From Methylobacterium sp. W2 (GTDB lineage: Bacteria; Pseudomonadota; Alphaproteobacteria; Rhizobiales; Beijerinckiaceae), in assembly GCF_020662345.1 (NCBI RefSeq), contig NZ_VMOA01000006.1:1-64000 (forward strand): a DNA stretch of 64,000 bases. The letters run 5' to 3'. The position numbers were made by a program, and so were the translations under genes. The notes beneath the pieces were generated by a model. That model saw only the letters and a list, made by a program, of their open reading frames with translations, did no database searches and had not been told where the DNA came from. Positions 43,761 to 53,169 of this stretch are shown in pieces (position 1 is the stretch's first letter; every line of letters starts with the position of its first letter).

Positions 43761-44291
43761 TTACGCCTTCCAGTGCAAGGCGAAGACCAAGGTGAACAGA
43801 CGCCGGGCGGTGTCGTGGTCGAGATCGACCTTGCCTTCGAGCCGCTGTCGCAGAAGCTCGGAGGCTTCGTTGTGCAGGCCGCGCCGTCCCATGTCGATCG
43901 CTTCGATCTGGGTGGGCGAGGCGGTCTTGATCGCGTTGTAGTAGCTCTCGCAGATCATCTCGTAGTCGCGGATCACCCGGCGGAACGGGGTCAGTGACAG
44001 CAGGTGCGTCATCACCGGCTCGCCGTCCTCGCGGCGGATCGCGAAGGCGAGCTTGTTCTCCACGAGACCGAGGGTGAGGGCGTAGGGGCCCTCGCGTCCG
44101 GGAATCGAGAAGTGGTTCTCTTCCAGGATGTCGAAGATCGCGATGGCGCGCTCGTGTTCCTGGTCCGGGTTGCCCCGGCCGATGGAATCCTCGTCGAAGG
44201 TCACCGCCGCGAGGCGGTGGATGGACGACGATGCCCCTGCCGATCGTCCCGTTTCCGGTTGTTGCGTTTCAGATTGGTCTGGGCCTGCCAT
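43761..44291 (-). CDS. UPF0262 family protein
   Basis: 176 residues. After a variable 25-residue start come the family's conserved stretches: [34 protein letters not shown], then [18 protein letters not shown] and [19 protein letters not shown], ending [14 protein letters not shown]. Function unknown; the family is confined to alphaproteobacteria and nearly always follows hisD, as here with a seven-base gap. Confidence 0.92.
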   Translation of the reverse strand: MAGPDQSETQQPETGRSAGASSSIHRLAAVTFDEDSIGRGNPDQEHERAIAIFDILEENHFSIPGREGPYALTLGLVENKLAFAIRREDGEPVMTHLLSLTPFRRVIRDYEMICESYYNAIKTASPTQIEAIDMGRRGLHNEASELLRQRLEGKVDLDHDTARRLFTLVFALHWKA

Positions 44292-44298
44292 CGTCCCC

Positions 44299-45594
44299 TC
44301 ACAGATTCAGGCGGATCGCCACGGAGCGGGCGTGGCCGTCGAGGCCCTCCGACTGTCCGAGGGCGATGGCTGCCGGCCCCAGGACCCTCAGCGCCGCGGG
44401 ATCGCAGCGCAGGATCGTCGTCCGCTTCATGAAGTCGAGCACGCCGAGGCCCGACGAGAACCGGGCCGAGCGGGCGGTGGGCAGGACGTGGTTGGGGCCA
44501 CCCACATAATCGCCGATGGCTTCCGGCGTATGGCTGCCGAGGAAGATCGCGCCGGCATTGCGGACCTTGGCGGCCAGGGCCTCCGGGTCGGCGGTCTCGA
44601 TCTCCAGGTGCTCGGGGGCGAGGCGGTCCACCAGGGGGACGGCCTCGTCGAAATCGCGGACGCGGACGATCGCCCCGTAATCGCGCCAGCTCGCCCGGGC
44701 GATGTCGGCCCGGGGCAGGGTGGCGAGAGCCCGCTCGACGGCGCTCTCCACGGCGTCGGCGAGGTCGGACGAATCGGTGATGAGGATCGACTGGGCGGCC
44801 ACATCGTGCTCGGCCTGGGCGAGGAGATCGGCGGCGACCCAATCGGGGTTGGCGTGGCCGTCGGCGAGGATCAGCACCTCGGAGGGGCCGGCGATCATGT
44901 CGATCCCGACCTGCCCGAAGACTCGGCGCTTGGCCGCCGCCACCCAGGCATTGCCCGGCCCGACGATCTTGGCCACGGGGGCGATGGTCCCGGTGCCGTA
45001 GGCGAGCGCCGCCACGGCCTGAGCGCCGCCGACCCGGTAGATCTCGCTGACGCCGGCGAGGTCGGCGGCGGCGAGAACCAGGGGGTTCATCTGCCCCTCC
45101 GGCATCGGCACCACCATGACGACCCGCGGCACCCCCGCGACGCGGGCGGGAATGGCGTTCATCAGGACGGAGGAGGGGTAGCTCGCGGTTCCGCCGGGCA
45201 CGTAGAGGCCGACCGATTCGAGCGCCGTCCAGCGCCAGCCCGAGGTCACGCCGAGATCGTCGGTGGCCATGTGGTCGGCCGGCACCTGGCCACGATGGAA
45301 GGCCTCGATGCGGGTCGCGGCGAGGCGGAGGGCGTCGAGGGCCTCGGCCGGACAGGCGGCGATGGCGACCCGCACCTCATCGGGCGTCACCCGCAGGGTC
45401 GCGGCGGAAAAGTCCTCGCCGAGCCGGTCGAAGCGGCGGGTGTAGTCCACCAGGGCGGCGTCGCCGCCGGAGATCACGCCGGCGATGATCCCGCGCACGG
45501 TCTCGTCCACATCCTCGGAGATCTCGCGCTTGACGCTGAGAAGACCGGTGAAAGCGGCGGCGAAATCGGCGTCGCGGCTGTCGAGGCGCACCAT
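44299..45594 (-). CDS. hisD: histidinol dehydrogenase
   Basis: 431 residues. It oxidises histidinol to histidine in two NAD-dependent steps with zinc. Motifs are [60 protein letters not shown] with catalytic Glu/His, [20 protein letters not shown] and the C-terminal Asp/His segment [13 protein letters not shown]. The ATG shares one base with the DUF2948 stop (TGATG). Other his genes in the window are unlinked. Confidence 0.96.
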   Translation of the reverse strand: MVRLDSRDADFAAAFTGLLSVKREISEDVDETVRGIIAGVISGGDAALVDYTRRFDRLGEDFSAATLRVTPDEVRVAIAACPAEALDALRLAATRIEAFHRGQVPADHMATDDLGVTSGWRWTALESVGLYVPGGTASYPSSVLMNAIPARVAGVPRVVMVVPMPEGQMNPLVLAAADLAGVSEIYRVGGAQAVAALAYGTGTIAPVAKIVGPGNAWVAAAKRRVFGQVGIDMIAGPSEVLILADGHANPDWVAADLLAQAEHDVAAQSILITDSSDLADAVESAVERALATLPRADIARASWRDYGAIVRVRDFDEAVPLVDRLAPEHLEIETADPEALAAKVRNAGAIFLGSHTPEAIGDYVGGPNHVLPTARSARFSSGLGVLDFMKRTTILRCDPAALRVLGPAAIALGQSEGLDGHARSVAIRLNL

Positions 45595-46130
45595 CAGGCA
45601 GAATCTTTCACGACATTGTCCTTGGCGGAGTCCTTGGCGGAAGGAGCCTCATCCGCATGGCCCTGGAACGCTTGACCCTGGATCGCGGCGCGGCCGGCTT
45701 CCGCCGCCTCGTGGTCGGGGCGGCCTTCCACCTCCCAGACCGGACCGAGATCCTTCAGCCGCGCCTCGATGCATTCTACATCGAGCTGGATCGCCGCTTT
45801 GCCCGCAAAGACCAGGGTCACGGTGCCGGAGGGGTCCGCCTTCGGCTCGAAGGTGACGGCCAGCAGGTTGAGGGGCTCGTCGGAGGTGGAGCCGGGCGTG
45901 ATGCCGCGGGCGCGCACGGCCATGACCCGCTCGAAATGCAGGCCGGTGAGGCGCCGGCGCGGGGCCTCGGCATCCGGCGTCGACCAGTCGAAACGCCGCC
46001 CCACCAGCACGAAGCGGTGCGACGACGCGAGATAGGCGAGATCCTGCGGGCGCAGGACCGCATCCTGGAGATGAGCCGAGAGGATGGCGAGATCCTCCGC
46101 GTCGAGGGCAGCGAGCTTGAGAAGCTCCAT
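45594..46130 (-). CDS. DUF2948 family protein
   Basis: 178 residues. The family start is MELLKLAALDAEDLAILSAHLQDAVL, with FVLVGRRFDWS and LTGLHFERVMAVRARGI following and LEVECIEARLKDLG-like IQLDVECIEARLKDLGP near residue 130. The Ala/Lys-rich tail (SAKDSAKDNVVKDSA) is variable. Its function is unknown. It normally sits between murA and hisD; here a divergent small gene has come to lie between it and murA. Confidence 0.9.
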   Translation of the reverse strand: MELLKLAALDAEDLAILSAHLQDAVLRPQDLAYLASSHRFVLVGRRFDWSTPDAEAPRRRLTGLHFERVMAVRARGITPGSTSDEPLNLLAVTFEPKADPSGTVTLVFAGKAAIQLDVECIEARLKDLGPVWEVEGRPDHEAAEAGRAAIQGQAFQGHADEAPSAKDSAKDNVVKDSA

Positions 46131-46346
46131 GTCGGGTTCGCAGCTGGCCGGACACCGCCGGATCGGGCGCCGGGTGTGGAAGTGGGTCGGTCGTAGGTAG
46201 CGAGGCGGCCGCCCTGCGGCAACCGCGCGGCCGGGAACAATTGCAGGGTGCCGGCGATACGGGCCGCTTGCGGCGGCGACCTCAGACGGCGTTCATGCAG
46301 ACAAGGTTAGTCTTTCGCCGCATTCTCGATTGGGACATCCCTCGCC

Positions 46347-46718
46347 ATGATTCTCGGACCCGTACGCCGCATCGCCTTCGCCGCCCTGACCGCCCTGGCG
46401 GCGACGACGGCCCTCGGCTTGGGGCAGTCCCAGGCACAAGTCCAGTTCCGGATCGACGAGGGCTACGACAGGTCGCCCTATGGCCGTTCGCCCTACGGCG
46501 ACGACCGGGGACGGGGCTACGATCGCTACGATGGCTATGCCCGGCCCTACGAGGATGGCGAGCGCCGGCCCCTGCCGCCGCGATACGGACGCCAGCGCAT
46601 GGGCAGCGTCTGCGTCACCTCACGCGGCAATTGTCCCGCCTATCCGAGCCCGATCCAGTCGCCCTGCCGCTGCGACATCCCGGGCTTCGGTCCCAAGCGC
46701 GGCAACGTGCTGGAATAG
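46347..46718 (+). CDS. secreted Tyr/Arg/Gly-rich hypothetical protein
   Basis: 123 residues. The signal peptide (RRIAFAALTALAATTALGLG) ends near SQAQVQ. The mature part has a repetitive Asp/Tyr/Gly/Arg stretch (SPYGRSPYGDDRGRGYDRY), then RMGSVCVTSRGNCPAYPSP and PCRCDIPGFGPKRG with four cysteines. It is inserted, in opposite orientation, into the conserved murA-DUF2948 order. No known domain; function unknown. Confidence 0.65.
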   Translation: MILGPVRRIAFAALTALAATTALGLGQSQAQVQFRIDEGYDRSPYGRSPYGDDRGRGYDRYDGYARPYEDGERRPLPPRYGRQRMGSVCVTSRGNCPAYPSPIQSPCRCDIPGFGPKRGNVLE

Positions 46719-46727
46719 GGCCGTCGT

Positions 46728-46752
46728 CCGGGAGGCGCGGGCCGCCTCCCGG
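46728..46752. terminator. strong bidirectional hairpin between convergent genes
   Basis: A perfect 10-bp stem (CCGGGAGGCG / CGCCTCCCGG) with a five-base loop lies between the end of the small secreted gene (46718) and the end of murA (46764). No T-run, but the position suits a terminator for both. Confidence 0.6.
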
Positions 46753-46763
46753 GTCGGACAGGG

Positions 46764-48053
46764 TCAGGACCGGACCCGGCTGATCTCGGCGCCGCAGCGG
46801 CCGAGCTTGGCCTCCAGCGCCTCGAAGCCGCGGTCGAGATGGTAGACCCGGTTGATGCTGGTCTCGCCCTCGGCGGCGAGGCCGGCGATGACGAGGGAGA
46901 CCGAGGCGCGCAGATCCGTGGCCATGACCGGGGCGCCCTTGAGGCGCTCCACCCCGTCGACGATGGCGAGATCGCCTTCGAGCCGGATCTTGGCGCCGAG
47001 GCGCGCGAGCTCCTGCACGTGCATGAAGCGATTCTCGAAGATGGTCTCGCGGATGTGCGACTGGCCCTTGGCCAGGGTCATCAGCGCCATGAACTGCGCC
47101 TGCAGGTCGGTGGGGAAGCCGGGGAACGGGTCGGTGGTCACGTCCACCGCCACGATGCCGCCGCCGTTGCGCCGGATGCGGATCGTGTCGGCGGTGGAGG
47201 TGATGTCGGCGCCGGTGGTCTTCAGCACGTCGAGCGCGCTGTGCAGGAGGTCGGCGCGGGTGTTCTCCAGGGTCACGTCACCGCCCACCATGGCGGCGGC
47301 CATGGCGTAGGTGCCGGTCTCGATCCGGTCCGGCAGGACGGTGTGGCGGGCACCGTTCAGGCGCGAGACACCCTCGATGGTGATGCGCGGGGTGCCGGCA
47401 CCCGAAATCCTGGCGCCCATCTTGATGAGGCAGTCCGCGAGATCGACCACTTCCGGCTCGCGGGCGGCATTCTCGATCAGGGTCGAGCCGTTGGCGAGCG
47501 ACGCCGCCATCAGCGCCACGTGGGTGCCGCCCACCGTGACCTTGGGGAAGTGGATCTCGCCGCCGCGCAGGCCGTTCTTGGCCTTTGCCACCACGTAGCC
47601 GCCATCGATCTCGACGGTGGCGCCGAGGCGCTCCAGGGCCATCAGCATGAGGTCGATGGGGCGGGTGCCGATGGCGCAGCCGCCGGGCATCGAGACGCGG
47701 GCCTCGCCGAACCGCGCGAGCAGCGGCGCGATCACCCAGAAACTCGCCCGCATGGTGGAAACGAGTTCGTAGGGCGCGGTGGTGTCGATGACGTTGGAGG
47801 CGGTGAGCCGGATGGTCTGGCCGGTCTCCGTCGTATCACCCGGGCGCTTGCCCACCACCATGTGGTCGACGCCGTGATTGCCGAGGATGCGCAGCAGGGC
47901 ATGGATGTCGGCGAGGCGCGGCACGTTCATGAGTTCGAGGGATTCCCCCGTCATCAGGCTCGCGATCATCAGGGGCAGGGCCGCGTTCTTGGCGCCCGAG
48001 ATCGGGATGACGCCGTGGAGCGGCTTTCCGCCGATGATGTTGATCCGGTCCAT
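46764..48053 (-). CDS. murA: UDP-N-acetylglucosamine 1-carboxyvinyltransferase
   Basis: 429 residues. First committed step of peptidoglycan synthesis, adding enolpyruvate from PEP to UDP-GlcNAc. Motifs are [31 protein letters not shown], and the PEP-binding Cys in [15 protein letters not shown], so the fosfomycin-sensitive Cys form. Near the C-terminus are [12 protein letters not shown] and [14 protein letters not shown] 55-residue basic gene lies upstream on the same strand. Confidence 0.96.
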   Translation of the reverse strand: MDRINIIGGKPLHGVIPISGAKNAALPLMIASLMTGESLELMNVPRLADIHALLRILGNHGVDHMVVGKRPGDTTETGQTIRLTASNVIDTTAPYELVSTMRASFWVIAPLLARFGEARVSMPGGCAIGTRPIDLMLMALERLGATVEIDGGYVVAKAKNGLRGGEIHFPKVTVGGTHVALMAASLANGSTLIENAAREPEVVDLADCLIKMGARISGAGTPRITIEGVSRLNGARHTVLPDRIETGTYAMAAAMVGGDVTLENTRADLLHSALDVLKTTGADITSTADTIRIRRNGGGIVAVDVTTDPFPGFPTDLQAQFMALMTLAKGQSHIRETIFENRFMHVQELARLGAKIRLEGDLAIVDGVERLKGAPVMATDLRASVSLVIAGLAAEGETSINRVYHLDRGFEALEAKLGRCGAEISRVRS

Positions 48054-48191
48054 CGTCGTCCTTCGCGCGGCGTCCTGCCCCTTCCCGTGACGGGAGGGCG
48101 GCGCCGACCTGGTTCTGCAATCGGTGGCGGTGCGCTCGCGGCACGGCCTTATCGAGCCGCCTATACGTGAGTTTTGTCCGAAAAAGGATCG

Positions 48192-48359
48192 TCAGCCGTC
48201 GCCGTCGCGATCCGGCTTCGCGTCCGATCGTTCGCCGGCATCGCCGGTTTCCGCCGCGGCGCTGGCCTGCCCGCGGACCCGCGTCTGGGCCTTGCGGCGC
48301 TTCAGGTTGTCTCGCAGGGCCGCCTTCAGCCGCTCGTTGCGCGTGGCGTCGTTCTTCAT
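48192..48359 (-). CDS. small basic protein upstream of murA
   Basis: 55 residues from MKNDATRNERLKAALRDNLK. The N-terminal half is a basic helix (RLKAALRDNLKRRKAQTR), the rest Ala/Glu/Asp-rich. Small proteins of this pattern are often seen before murA in alphaproteobacteria. The frame is open to 48428. It ends 138 bases before the murA start on the same strand. Possibly RNA- or ribosome-associated; function unknown. Confidence 0.6.
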   Translation of the reverse strand: MKNDATRNERLKAALRDNLKRRKAQTRVRGQASAAAETGDAGERSDAKPDRDGDG

Positions 48360-48721
48360 GGCGATCACTCTACCATGGCGATCACTGCGCGACCCATCGT
48401 CGCCACGGCGAAATACCGACTTTGCCACCCCGTCTCAACAGGCGCAGAGCTGGAATGCAGGAGTCGACTTGAACCAATTCCAAGTTCGCCTGTATCGTCG
48501 GGGCCGTGGCGTCGAAATCAGCACCGTCTGATTCCTTCCGCGCCATGCGAAGCGAGATCGTTGCGCCAGCGGGACTTGACGGTGGGAAAGACCCGCAGCG
48601 GAGAGTTTGGTGCTTCGGAACAAGCCCTTTGTAACGATGCTGCTGCTGAATGCAGACGAGCGGATGCCGGAGCCGTGCAAGAGCGGCGCTGCCATGCGGT
48701 CGGCCCTAGCCTGAAGGACGG

Positions 48722-50065
48722 ATGCCCGTGAATCGGATGCCCGCGATGACGATGATCAGCGACACGACGACGCCCCGCGATTCCTCCAGCCAGGGATCGT
48801 CCACCCGCGCGTCGTTCGGACAGGGCCGGACCGATTACGAGAGCTATTTCCGCAAGGCGGTGGACCGTCTGCACGACGAGCGCCGCTACCGGGTGTTCGC
48901 CGATATCGAGCGGATCGCCGGGCGCTTCCCCACGGCCAACTGGCGCCGTCCGGACGGCAGCACCCGCGAGATCACCGTCTGGTGCTCCAACGACTATCTC
49001 GGCATGGGCCAGCACCCGGACGTGGTCTCGGCCATGACCAAGACCGCCGCCCGCTGCGGCGTCGGCGCCGGCGGCACCCGCAACATCGCCGGCAACAATT
49101 CGCCGCTGGTGGACCTGGAGCGCGAACTCGCCGATCTGCACGGCAAGGAGGCGGGCCTCGTCTTCACCTCGGGCTACGTCTCGAACCAGGCCGGCATTTC
49201 CACCATCGCCAAGCTGATCCCGAACTGTCTGATCCTGTCGGATGCGTTCAACCACAATTCGATGATCGAGGGCGTGCGCCATTCGGGCTGCGAGAAGCGC
49301 ATCTTCCGCCACAACGATCTCGCCCATCTCGAAGAACTGCTGATCGCGGCCGGCGACCGTCCGAAGCTGATCGCCTTCGAGAGCGTCTATTCCATGGACG
49401 GCGACGTCTCCGAGATCGGCGCGATCTGCGATCTCGCCGACAAGTACGGCGCCATGACCTATCTCGACGAGGTCCATGCGGTGGGCCTCTACGGCGAACG
49501 CGGCGGCGGCATCGCCGAGCGCGACGGGGTGATGCACCGGGTCGACGTGATCGAGGGGACGCTCGCCAAGGGCTTCGGCTGCGTCGGCGGCTACATCACC
49601 GCCTCCACGGTCCTGTGCGACGCCGTGCGCAGCCATGCGCCGGGCTTCATCTTCACCACCGCCCTGCCGCCGGCCATCGCGGCGGCGGCCCGCGCCTCGG
49701 TGCGCTACCTCAAGCGCTCGCAAGTCGAGCGGACGGCGCATCAGCGCCAGGCCGCCCTCACCAAGGTGGCGCTGGAAGAGGCGGGCTTGCCGGTACTTCC
49801 CACCGAGACCCATATCGTGCCGGTGATGGTGGGCGATGCCGAATTGTGCAAGGCGGCGGCCGACCACCTCCTCGAGCAGCACGGCATCTACATCCAGCCG
49901 ATCAACTACCCCACGGTACCGCGCGGCACGGAACGCCTGCGGATCACGCCCTCGCCGTTCCACGACGCGGCCCGCATCGCCAAGCTGACGGCGGCCCTCA
50001 CCGAGACCTGGGACACCCTGGACCTGCCCCGCGCCGGCACGGTGTTCGTCGAGGCGGCGGAATAG
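48722..50065 (+). CDS. hemA: 5-aminolevulinate synthase
   Basis: 447 residues. It condenses glycine with succinyl-CoA in the Shemin (C4) pathway used by alphaproteobacteria. A 37-residue variable leader precedes [21 protein letters not shown]. Motifs are [55 protein letters not shown] and the PLP Lys in [23 protein letters not shown] directly precedes the ATG. The 360-base upstream gap shared with the small murA-side gene holds no further recognised feature. Confidence 0.96.
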   Translation: MPVNRMPAMTMISDTTTPRDSSSQGSSTRASFGQGRTDYESYFRKAVDRLHDERRYRVFADIERIAGRFPTANWRRPDGSTREITVWCSNDYLGMGQHPDVVSAMTKTAARCGVGAGGTRNIAGNNSPLVDLERELADLHGKEAGLVFTSGYVSNQAGISTIAKLIPNCLILSDAFNHNSMIEGVRHSGCEKRIFRHNDLAHLEELLIAAGDRPKLIAFESVYSMDGDVSEIGAICDLADKYGAMTYLDEVHAVGLYGERGGGIAERDGVMHRVDVIEGTLAKGFGCVGGYITASTVLCDAVRSHAPGFIFTTALPPAIAAAARASVRYLKRSQVERTAHQRQAALTKVALEEAGLPVLPTETHIVPVMVGDAELCKAAADHLLEQHGIYIQPINYPTVPRGTERLRITPSPFHDAARIAKLTAALTETWDTLDLPRAGTVFVEAAE

Positions 50066-50071
50066 GGGCGG

Positions 50072-50587
50072 TCAGTTCAACCGCCAGAGCGCCACGGTGA
50101 GCACCGTCGCGAAGGTGACCCAGGCGGCGTAGGGCACGAGCAGCCCCGCCGCGAACCGGTCGAAGCGCCAGGACAGGCGGATGGTCCAGAGGATCATCAC
50201 CAGCATCGCCGCGGCGACGATCCCCGCCCAGCCGAGGGCATGGGCCGAGAAGAAGACCGGCGACCAGGCCGCGTTGAGCGCCAGCTGGGCGGCGAAGGCA
50301 CCCACCGCCAGCCCCCAGGCCCGCCGCGTCGGACCCGTTGCCGGATACGCCCCGAGCAAGCGCCAGAACGACAGCGCGATCATCGCATAGAGGATCGTCC
50401 AGGCCACCGGGAACAGCCAGTTCGGCGGGTTGAAGCTAGGCTTCGTCAGGCCAGCATACCAACTCTCGATATTCGGCGTGGTGCTGAGCGAGCCGATCAC
50501 CGAAGTGGCCACCACCGGGAGGATGGCGACCGCGAGTCTCGCTATCGGAGAGAGCGGCGAACGAAACGGAATGTGGGACGTGGTCAT
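50072..50587 (-). CDS. tspO: TspO/MBR family tryptophan-rich sensory protein
   Basis: 171 residues with five membrane helices. Family residues are visible: WYAGLTKPSFNPPNWLFPVAW (the Trp/Pro signature), ALNAAWSPVFF and the C-terminal YAAWVTFATVLTVALWRLN. TspO binds porphyrins and cholesterol-like ligands and affects tetrapyrrole regulation in Rhodobacter. It is convergent with hemA. Its ATG overlaps the antitoxin stop by four bases, which is unexpected and places it in the toxin-antitoxin transcript. Confidence 0.92.
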   Translation of the reverse strand: MTTSHIPFRSPLSPIARLAVAILPVVATSVIGSLSTTPNIESWYAGLTKPSFNPPNWLFPVAWTILYAMIALSFWRLLGAYPATGPTRRAWGLAVGAFAAQLALNAAWSPVFFSAHALGWAGIVAAAMLVMILWTIRLSWRFDRFAAGLLVPYAAWVTFATVLTVALWRLN

Positions 50588-51012
50588 GCCGATGTCTTAC
50601 CCGTATCGCGATGCTCCGTTCCGGTGCCGTGGGGGCTGAACCCGACGAGATCGTCGAGGGAGACGGCCAGGGCCGAGGCGAGCCTGCGCAGGGTCTCGAT
50701 CGTCCCCTCCCGTTTCCCCGTCTCGATCTGCGACAGGTAGGCCTGTGCGATGCCAGCTTTGTCCGCGAGGGTTGCCGCCGTCATGCCGCGATGGTCGCGC
50801 CAGACACGGATGCGATTCTCACCCGAGAGCAATCGTTCGACGATCGCCGAGGGCACGAGTTCCTCTTCGCCGAGGGCCAGCTTGCGCTGGAACTCGGTAA
50901 CGGCGAGGCGATCCTCCGCATTCTCGGCGGCTTCGAGGAGAGCTTCGTATTCCGCTTCCGGCAACACGACGAGCCGCTCGCCCCCTGCCGTCACGATCGT
51001 CTGGGCACCCAT
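50584..51012 (-). CDS. XRE-type antitoxin
   Basis: 142 residues from MGAQTIVTAGGERLVVLPEA. The N-terminal part (VLPEAEYEALLEAAENAEDR) is Phd-like, and residues about 75-135 are a helix-turn-helix of the XRE type (GMTAATLADKAGIAQAYLSQIETGKREGTIETLRRLASAL read as separate helices). It starts 16 bases after the toxin stop. Antitoxins of this type neutralise the toxin and repress the promoter. Its stop overlaps the tspO ATG. Confidence 0.85.
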   Translation of the reverse strand: MGAQTIVTAGGERLVVLPEAEYEALLEAAENAEDRLAVTEFQRKLALGEEELVPSAIVERLLSGENRIRVWRDHRGMTAATLADKAGIAQAYLSQIETGKREGTIETLRRLASALAVSLDDLVGFSPHGTGTEHRDTGKTSA

Positions 51013-51028
51013 GGCGAACCGTCCTGAT

Positions 51029-51283
51029 TTAATCGTATGCGCTACCGCGACGTGCGATTTTGATGATGGCGAGGATCTGCCCGTCCTGGGTGAACAAAAT
51101 TCGCCAGTCACCGACCCGGAGGCGGTAGACGCCGAGCTGGCCCTTCAGAGCCTTGACGTTGTTGGCCTGAGACGCCGGATGTCCCGCATACTCGTCGATC
51201 TTCGTTCGAATGAGTCTCGCTACGTTCGCCGGCATGCGGGTCAGTGCCCTCACGGCATCCTTGCTGTAGGCGACCTGCATCAT
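51029..51283 (-). CDS. RelE/ParE-family toxin
   Basis: 84 residues from MMQVAYSKDAVRALTRMP. The RelE/ParE fold pattern is clear: an N-terminal strand, two helices (ALTRMPANVARLIRTKIDEY), then VKALKGQLGVYRLRVGDWRILFTQDGQILAIIKIARRG read as successive strands. The Arg residues in VYRLRVGDWRI are typical. Toxin precedes antitoxin, the order seen in HigBA-like systems. Whether it cleaves mRNA (RelE) or poisons gyrase (ParE) cannot be told. The start is chosen at the paired ATGs 51283/51280. Confidence 0.87.
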   Translation of the reverse strand: MMQVAYSKDAVRALTRMPANVARLIRTKIDEYAGHPASQANNVKALKGQLGVYRLRVGDWRILFTQDGQILAIIKIARRGSAYD

Positions 51284-51295
51284 GACGTGAGCGGA

Positions 51296-51344
51296 TAGCG
51301 AAATTCGTCGAGGTCGAACATAGCATTCCGCTATTGTTTCGCTA
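51296..51344. promoter_or_regulatory. nested palindromes in the toxin-antitoxin promoter
   Basis: TAGCGAAA (51296-51303) and its complement TTTCGCTA (51337-51344) enclose a second palindrome, ATAGC-N5-GCTAT (51320-51334). All share an AGCG/TAGC theme. The site begins 13 bases upstream of the toxin start and lies before the divergent PLP-enzyme gene, so it is a good candidate for the antitoxin's operator. Confidence 0.5.
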
Positions 51345-51389
51345 CGTCTCTCCCAAGGGTCAAGCGGCCCATTTGCCGGAACGATACCC

Positions 51390-52565
51390 ATGTCCGAACC
51401 CGCCGAAGATCCCTCGCCCACTCACGCCAAGCTTGGCTTCACCAAGCGCACCCTGGCCGCACAGGCCATGGGCCATGTCGATCCGGTGACGCGGGCGGTG
51501 GTGGCGCCGCTCCATGTCTCGACGACGTTCCTCCGCGATCCCGACAACGGCTACAGTTCGGGCTTCTCCTATGCCCGGCCGGACAACGCCACGACCCGCG
51601 AGGCCGAGGCCGTCATCGCCATGCTCGAGGAGGCGGAGGCCGGCGCGATGCTGTTCGGCTCCGGCATGGCGGCGGCCACCGCCGTCTTCACGGCCCTGGA
51701 GCCTGGCGACCACATCGTCGCACCCCTCGTGATGTACTGGGCCTTGAAGCGCTGGCTCCAGCAGGAGGCGCCGCGCCGGGGCTGGGGCCTCGATTTCGTC
51801 GCCATGGACGATCTCGACGCCCTGCGCGCTGCGATCAGGCCGGGGACGACGAAGCTCGTCTGGGTGGAGACCCCCGGAAACCCGCTGTGGACCATCACCG
51901 ACATCGCCGCCGCGGCCGAGATCGCGCACGAGGCGGGGGCGCGTCTGGCCATCGATTCCACCGCCGCTTCGCCGATCCACACGCGGCCCCTGACGCTCGG
52001 GGCCGACATCGTCATGCACTCGGCCACCAAGATCCTGAACGGGCATTCCGACGTGGTCGCCGGTGTCCTGGCCTCGGCCCGCGCCGATGCGTTCTGGGAG
52101 CGGATCGGCGCGATCAGGGCGGGGGGAGGAGCGATCCTCGGGCCGTTCGAGGCCTATCTCCTCATGCGCTCGCTGCGGACCCTGCCCCTGCGGGTTGCCG
52201 CGCAATCCGCCTCCGCGGCGGACCTCGCCCGGCGCTTTGCGGCGCATGCGCGCGTGGCCTCGGTGCTCTATCCCGGCCTGCCGGGCGATCCCGGCCACGC
52301 GGTGGCGGCGCGGCAGATGGAGGGCGGCTTTGGCTTCATGCTGTCGATCCGGGTCGCGGCCGGCGAGGAGGCGGCCATCGCCACGGCGGCGCGGGTGCGC
52401 CTGTGGAAACGCGCCACGTCGCTCGGCGGCGTCGAGAGCCTGATCGAGCACCGCGCCTCGGTGGAGGGGCCGGGCACGCCGTGCCCGCCCGATCTGCTGC
52501 GGCTCTCGGTGGGGATCGAGCATGTGGACGACCTGTTCGCGGATCTCGACGCGGCGCTGGGCTGA
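51390..52565 (+). CDS. trans-sulfuration-type PLP enzyme
   Basis: 391 residues of the Cys/Met metabolism family (cystathionine gamma-synthase / gamma-lyase / O-acylhomoserine sulfhydrylase). Motifs are APLHVSTTFLRDPDNGYSSG, YARPDNATTREAE, LFGSGMAAATAVF, TPGNPLWTITDI, AIDSTAASPIHTRPL with the PLP Asp, and the Lys in MHSATKILNGHSDVVAG. The C-terminal SLGGVESLIEHRAS is also typical. The precise reaction is not readable; a role in methionine or cysteine metabolism fits with metX/metW in the same window. Confidence 0.88.
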   Translation: MSEPAEDPSPTHAKLGFTKRTLAAQAMGHVDPVTRAVVAPLHVSTTFLRDPDNGYSSGFSYARPDNATTREAEAVIAMLEEAEAGAMLFGSGMAAATAVFTALEPGDHIVAPLVMYWALKRWLQQEAPRRGWGLDFVAMDDLDALRAAIRPGTTKLVWVETPGNPLWTITDIAAAAEIAHEAGARLAIDSTAASPIHTRPLTLGADIVMHSATKILNGHSDVVAGVLASARADAFWERIGAIRAGGGAILGPFEAYLLMRSLRTLPLRVAAQSASAADLARRFAAHARVASVLYPGLPGDPGHAVAARQMEGGFGFMLSIRVAAGEEAAIATAARVRLWKRATSLGGVESLIEHRASVEGPGTPCPPDLLRLSVGIEHVDDLFADLDAALG

Positions 52566-52595
52566 TTTCCTCGCGCGCACGTGGCGTGATCGGGG

Positions 52596-52616
52596 CCTTC
52601 GCGCGTTGTGCGAAGG
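52596..52616 (+). terminator. hairpin after the PLP-enzyme gene
   Basis: CCTTCGC and GCGAAGG enclose a seven-base loop, 31 bases after the stop. A second GC hairpin (GCCGCC/GGCGGC) follows at once. No T-run; a modest terminator candidate ahead of the next + strand gene. Confidence 0.35.
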
Positions 52617-52665
52617 AGGAGCCGCCGGTGGGCGGCTGGCGTGACCCGATATCGAGGACGACCCG

Positions 52666-53127
52666 ATGCGATACCCCTTCACCCTTCTGACCGGCGCCCT
52701 CGCGCTCGTCACTCTCACCGGGGCCGCCTCGGCCGCCGATGGACCGCCCAAGCTCGACGTTCAGGCCACCTGCAAATCCTCGGTCCGCGCGGAGGCCAGC
52801 GTCAGCGACAATTCCACCGTCGAGGGCTGCCTGCGTTCGGAGGAGGCGGCGCGCAAGGAAGCCCAGCGCCGCTGGGGCGACTATTCGCCGGCCGCCAAGA
52901 GCCAGTGCGAGAAGCAGTTCCAGGCCGGCGGCTTCCCGTCCTACGTGGAGATGGTGACCTGCCTCGAACTGGCCAGCGGCACGGTGCCGACCCAGGGCAC
53001 CGGCCCCGGCGCGGATACCAGCTCCGGCGCCCGGCGCGAGAAGGCGGACGGCAATGCCGGTGCGGCCACCGCCGAGCCCAGGCCGAGCCAGCGCACCAAC
53101 CCGATCGAGGTGCTGGAGAAGCCATGA
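52666..53127 (+). CDS. secreted hypothetical protein with three to four cysteines
   Basis: 153 residues. The signal peptide (RYPFTLLTGALALVTLTGAA) is followed by a mature part with QATCKSSVRAEASV, VEGCLRSEEAARKEAQRRW, SQCEKQFQAGGFPSYVEMVTC and a disordered Ala/Thr/Gly tail. The cysteine spacing suggests two disulfides. Proteins of this layout are frequent in Methylobacterium-like genomes, but I know no function. Transcribed alone. Confidence 0.7.
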   Translation: MRYPFTLLTGALALVTLTGAASAADGPPKLDVQATCKSSVRAEASVSDNSTVEGCLRSEEAARKEAQRRWGDYSPAAKSQCEKQFQAGGFPSYVEMVTCLELASGTVPTQGTGPGADTSSGARREKADGNAGAATAEPRPSQRTNPIEVLEKP

Positions 53128-53169
53128 GCGGGTTCGCGTTGGCGAGCCGACCCGAAGAAGCGGTCATTA

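Noticed and set aside
48469-48487. FNR/FixK-like palindrome (CTTG...CAAG) upstream of hemA
   Set aside because: The spacing is wrong for TTGAT-N4-ATCAA, and the inner bases do not match.
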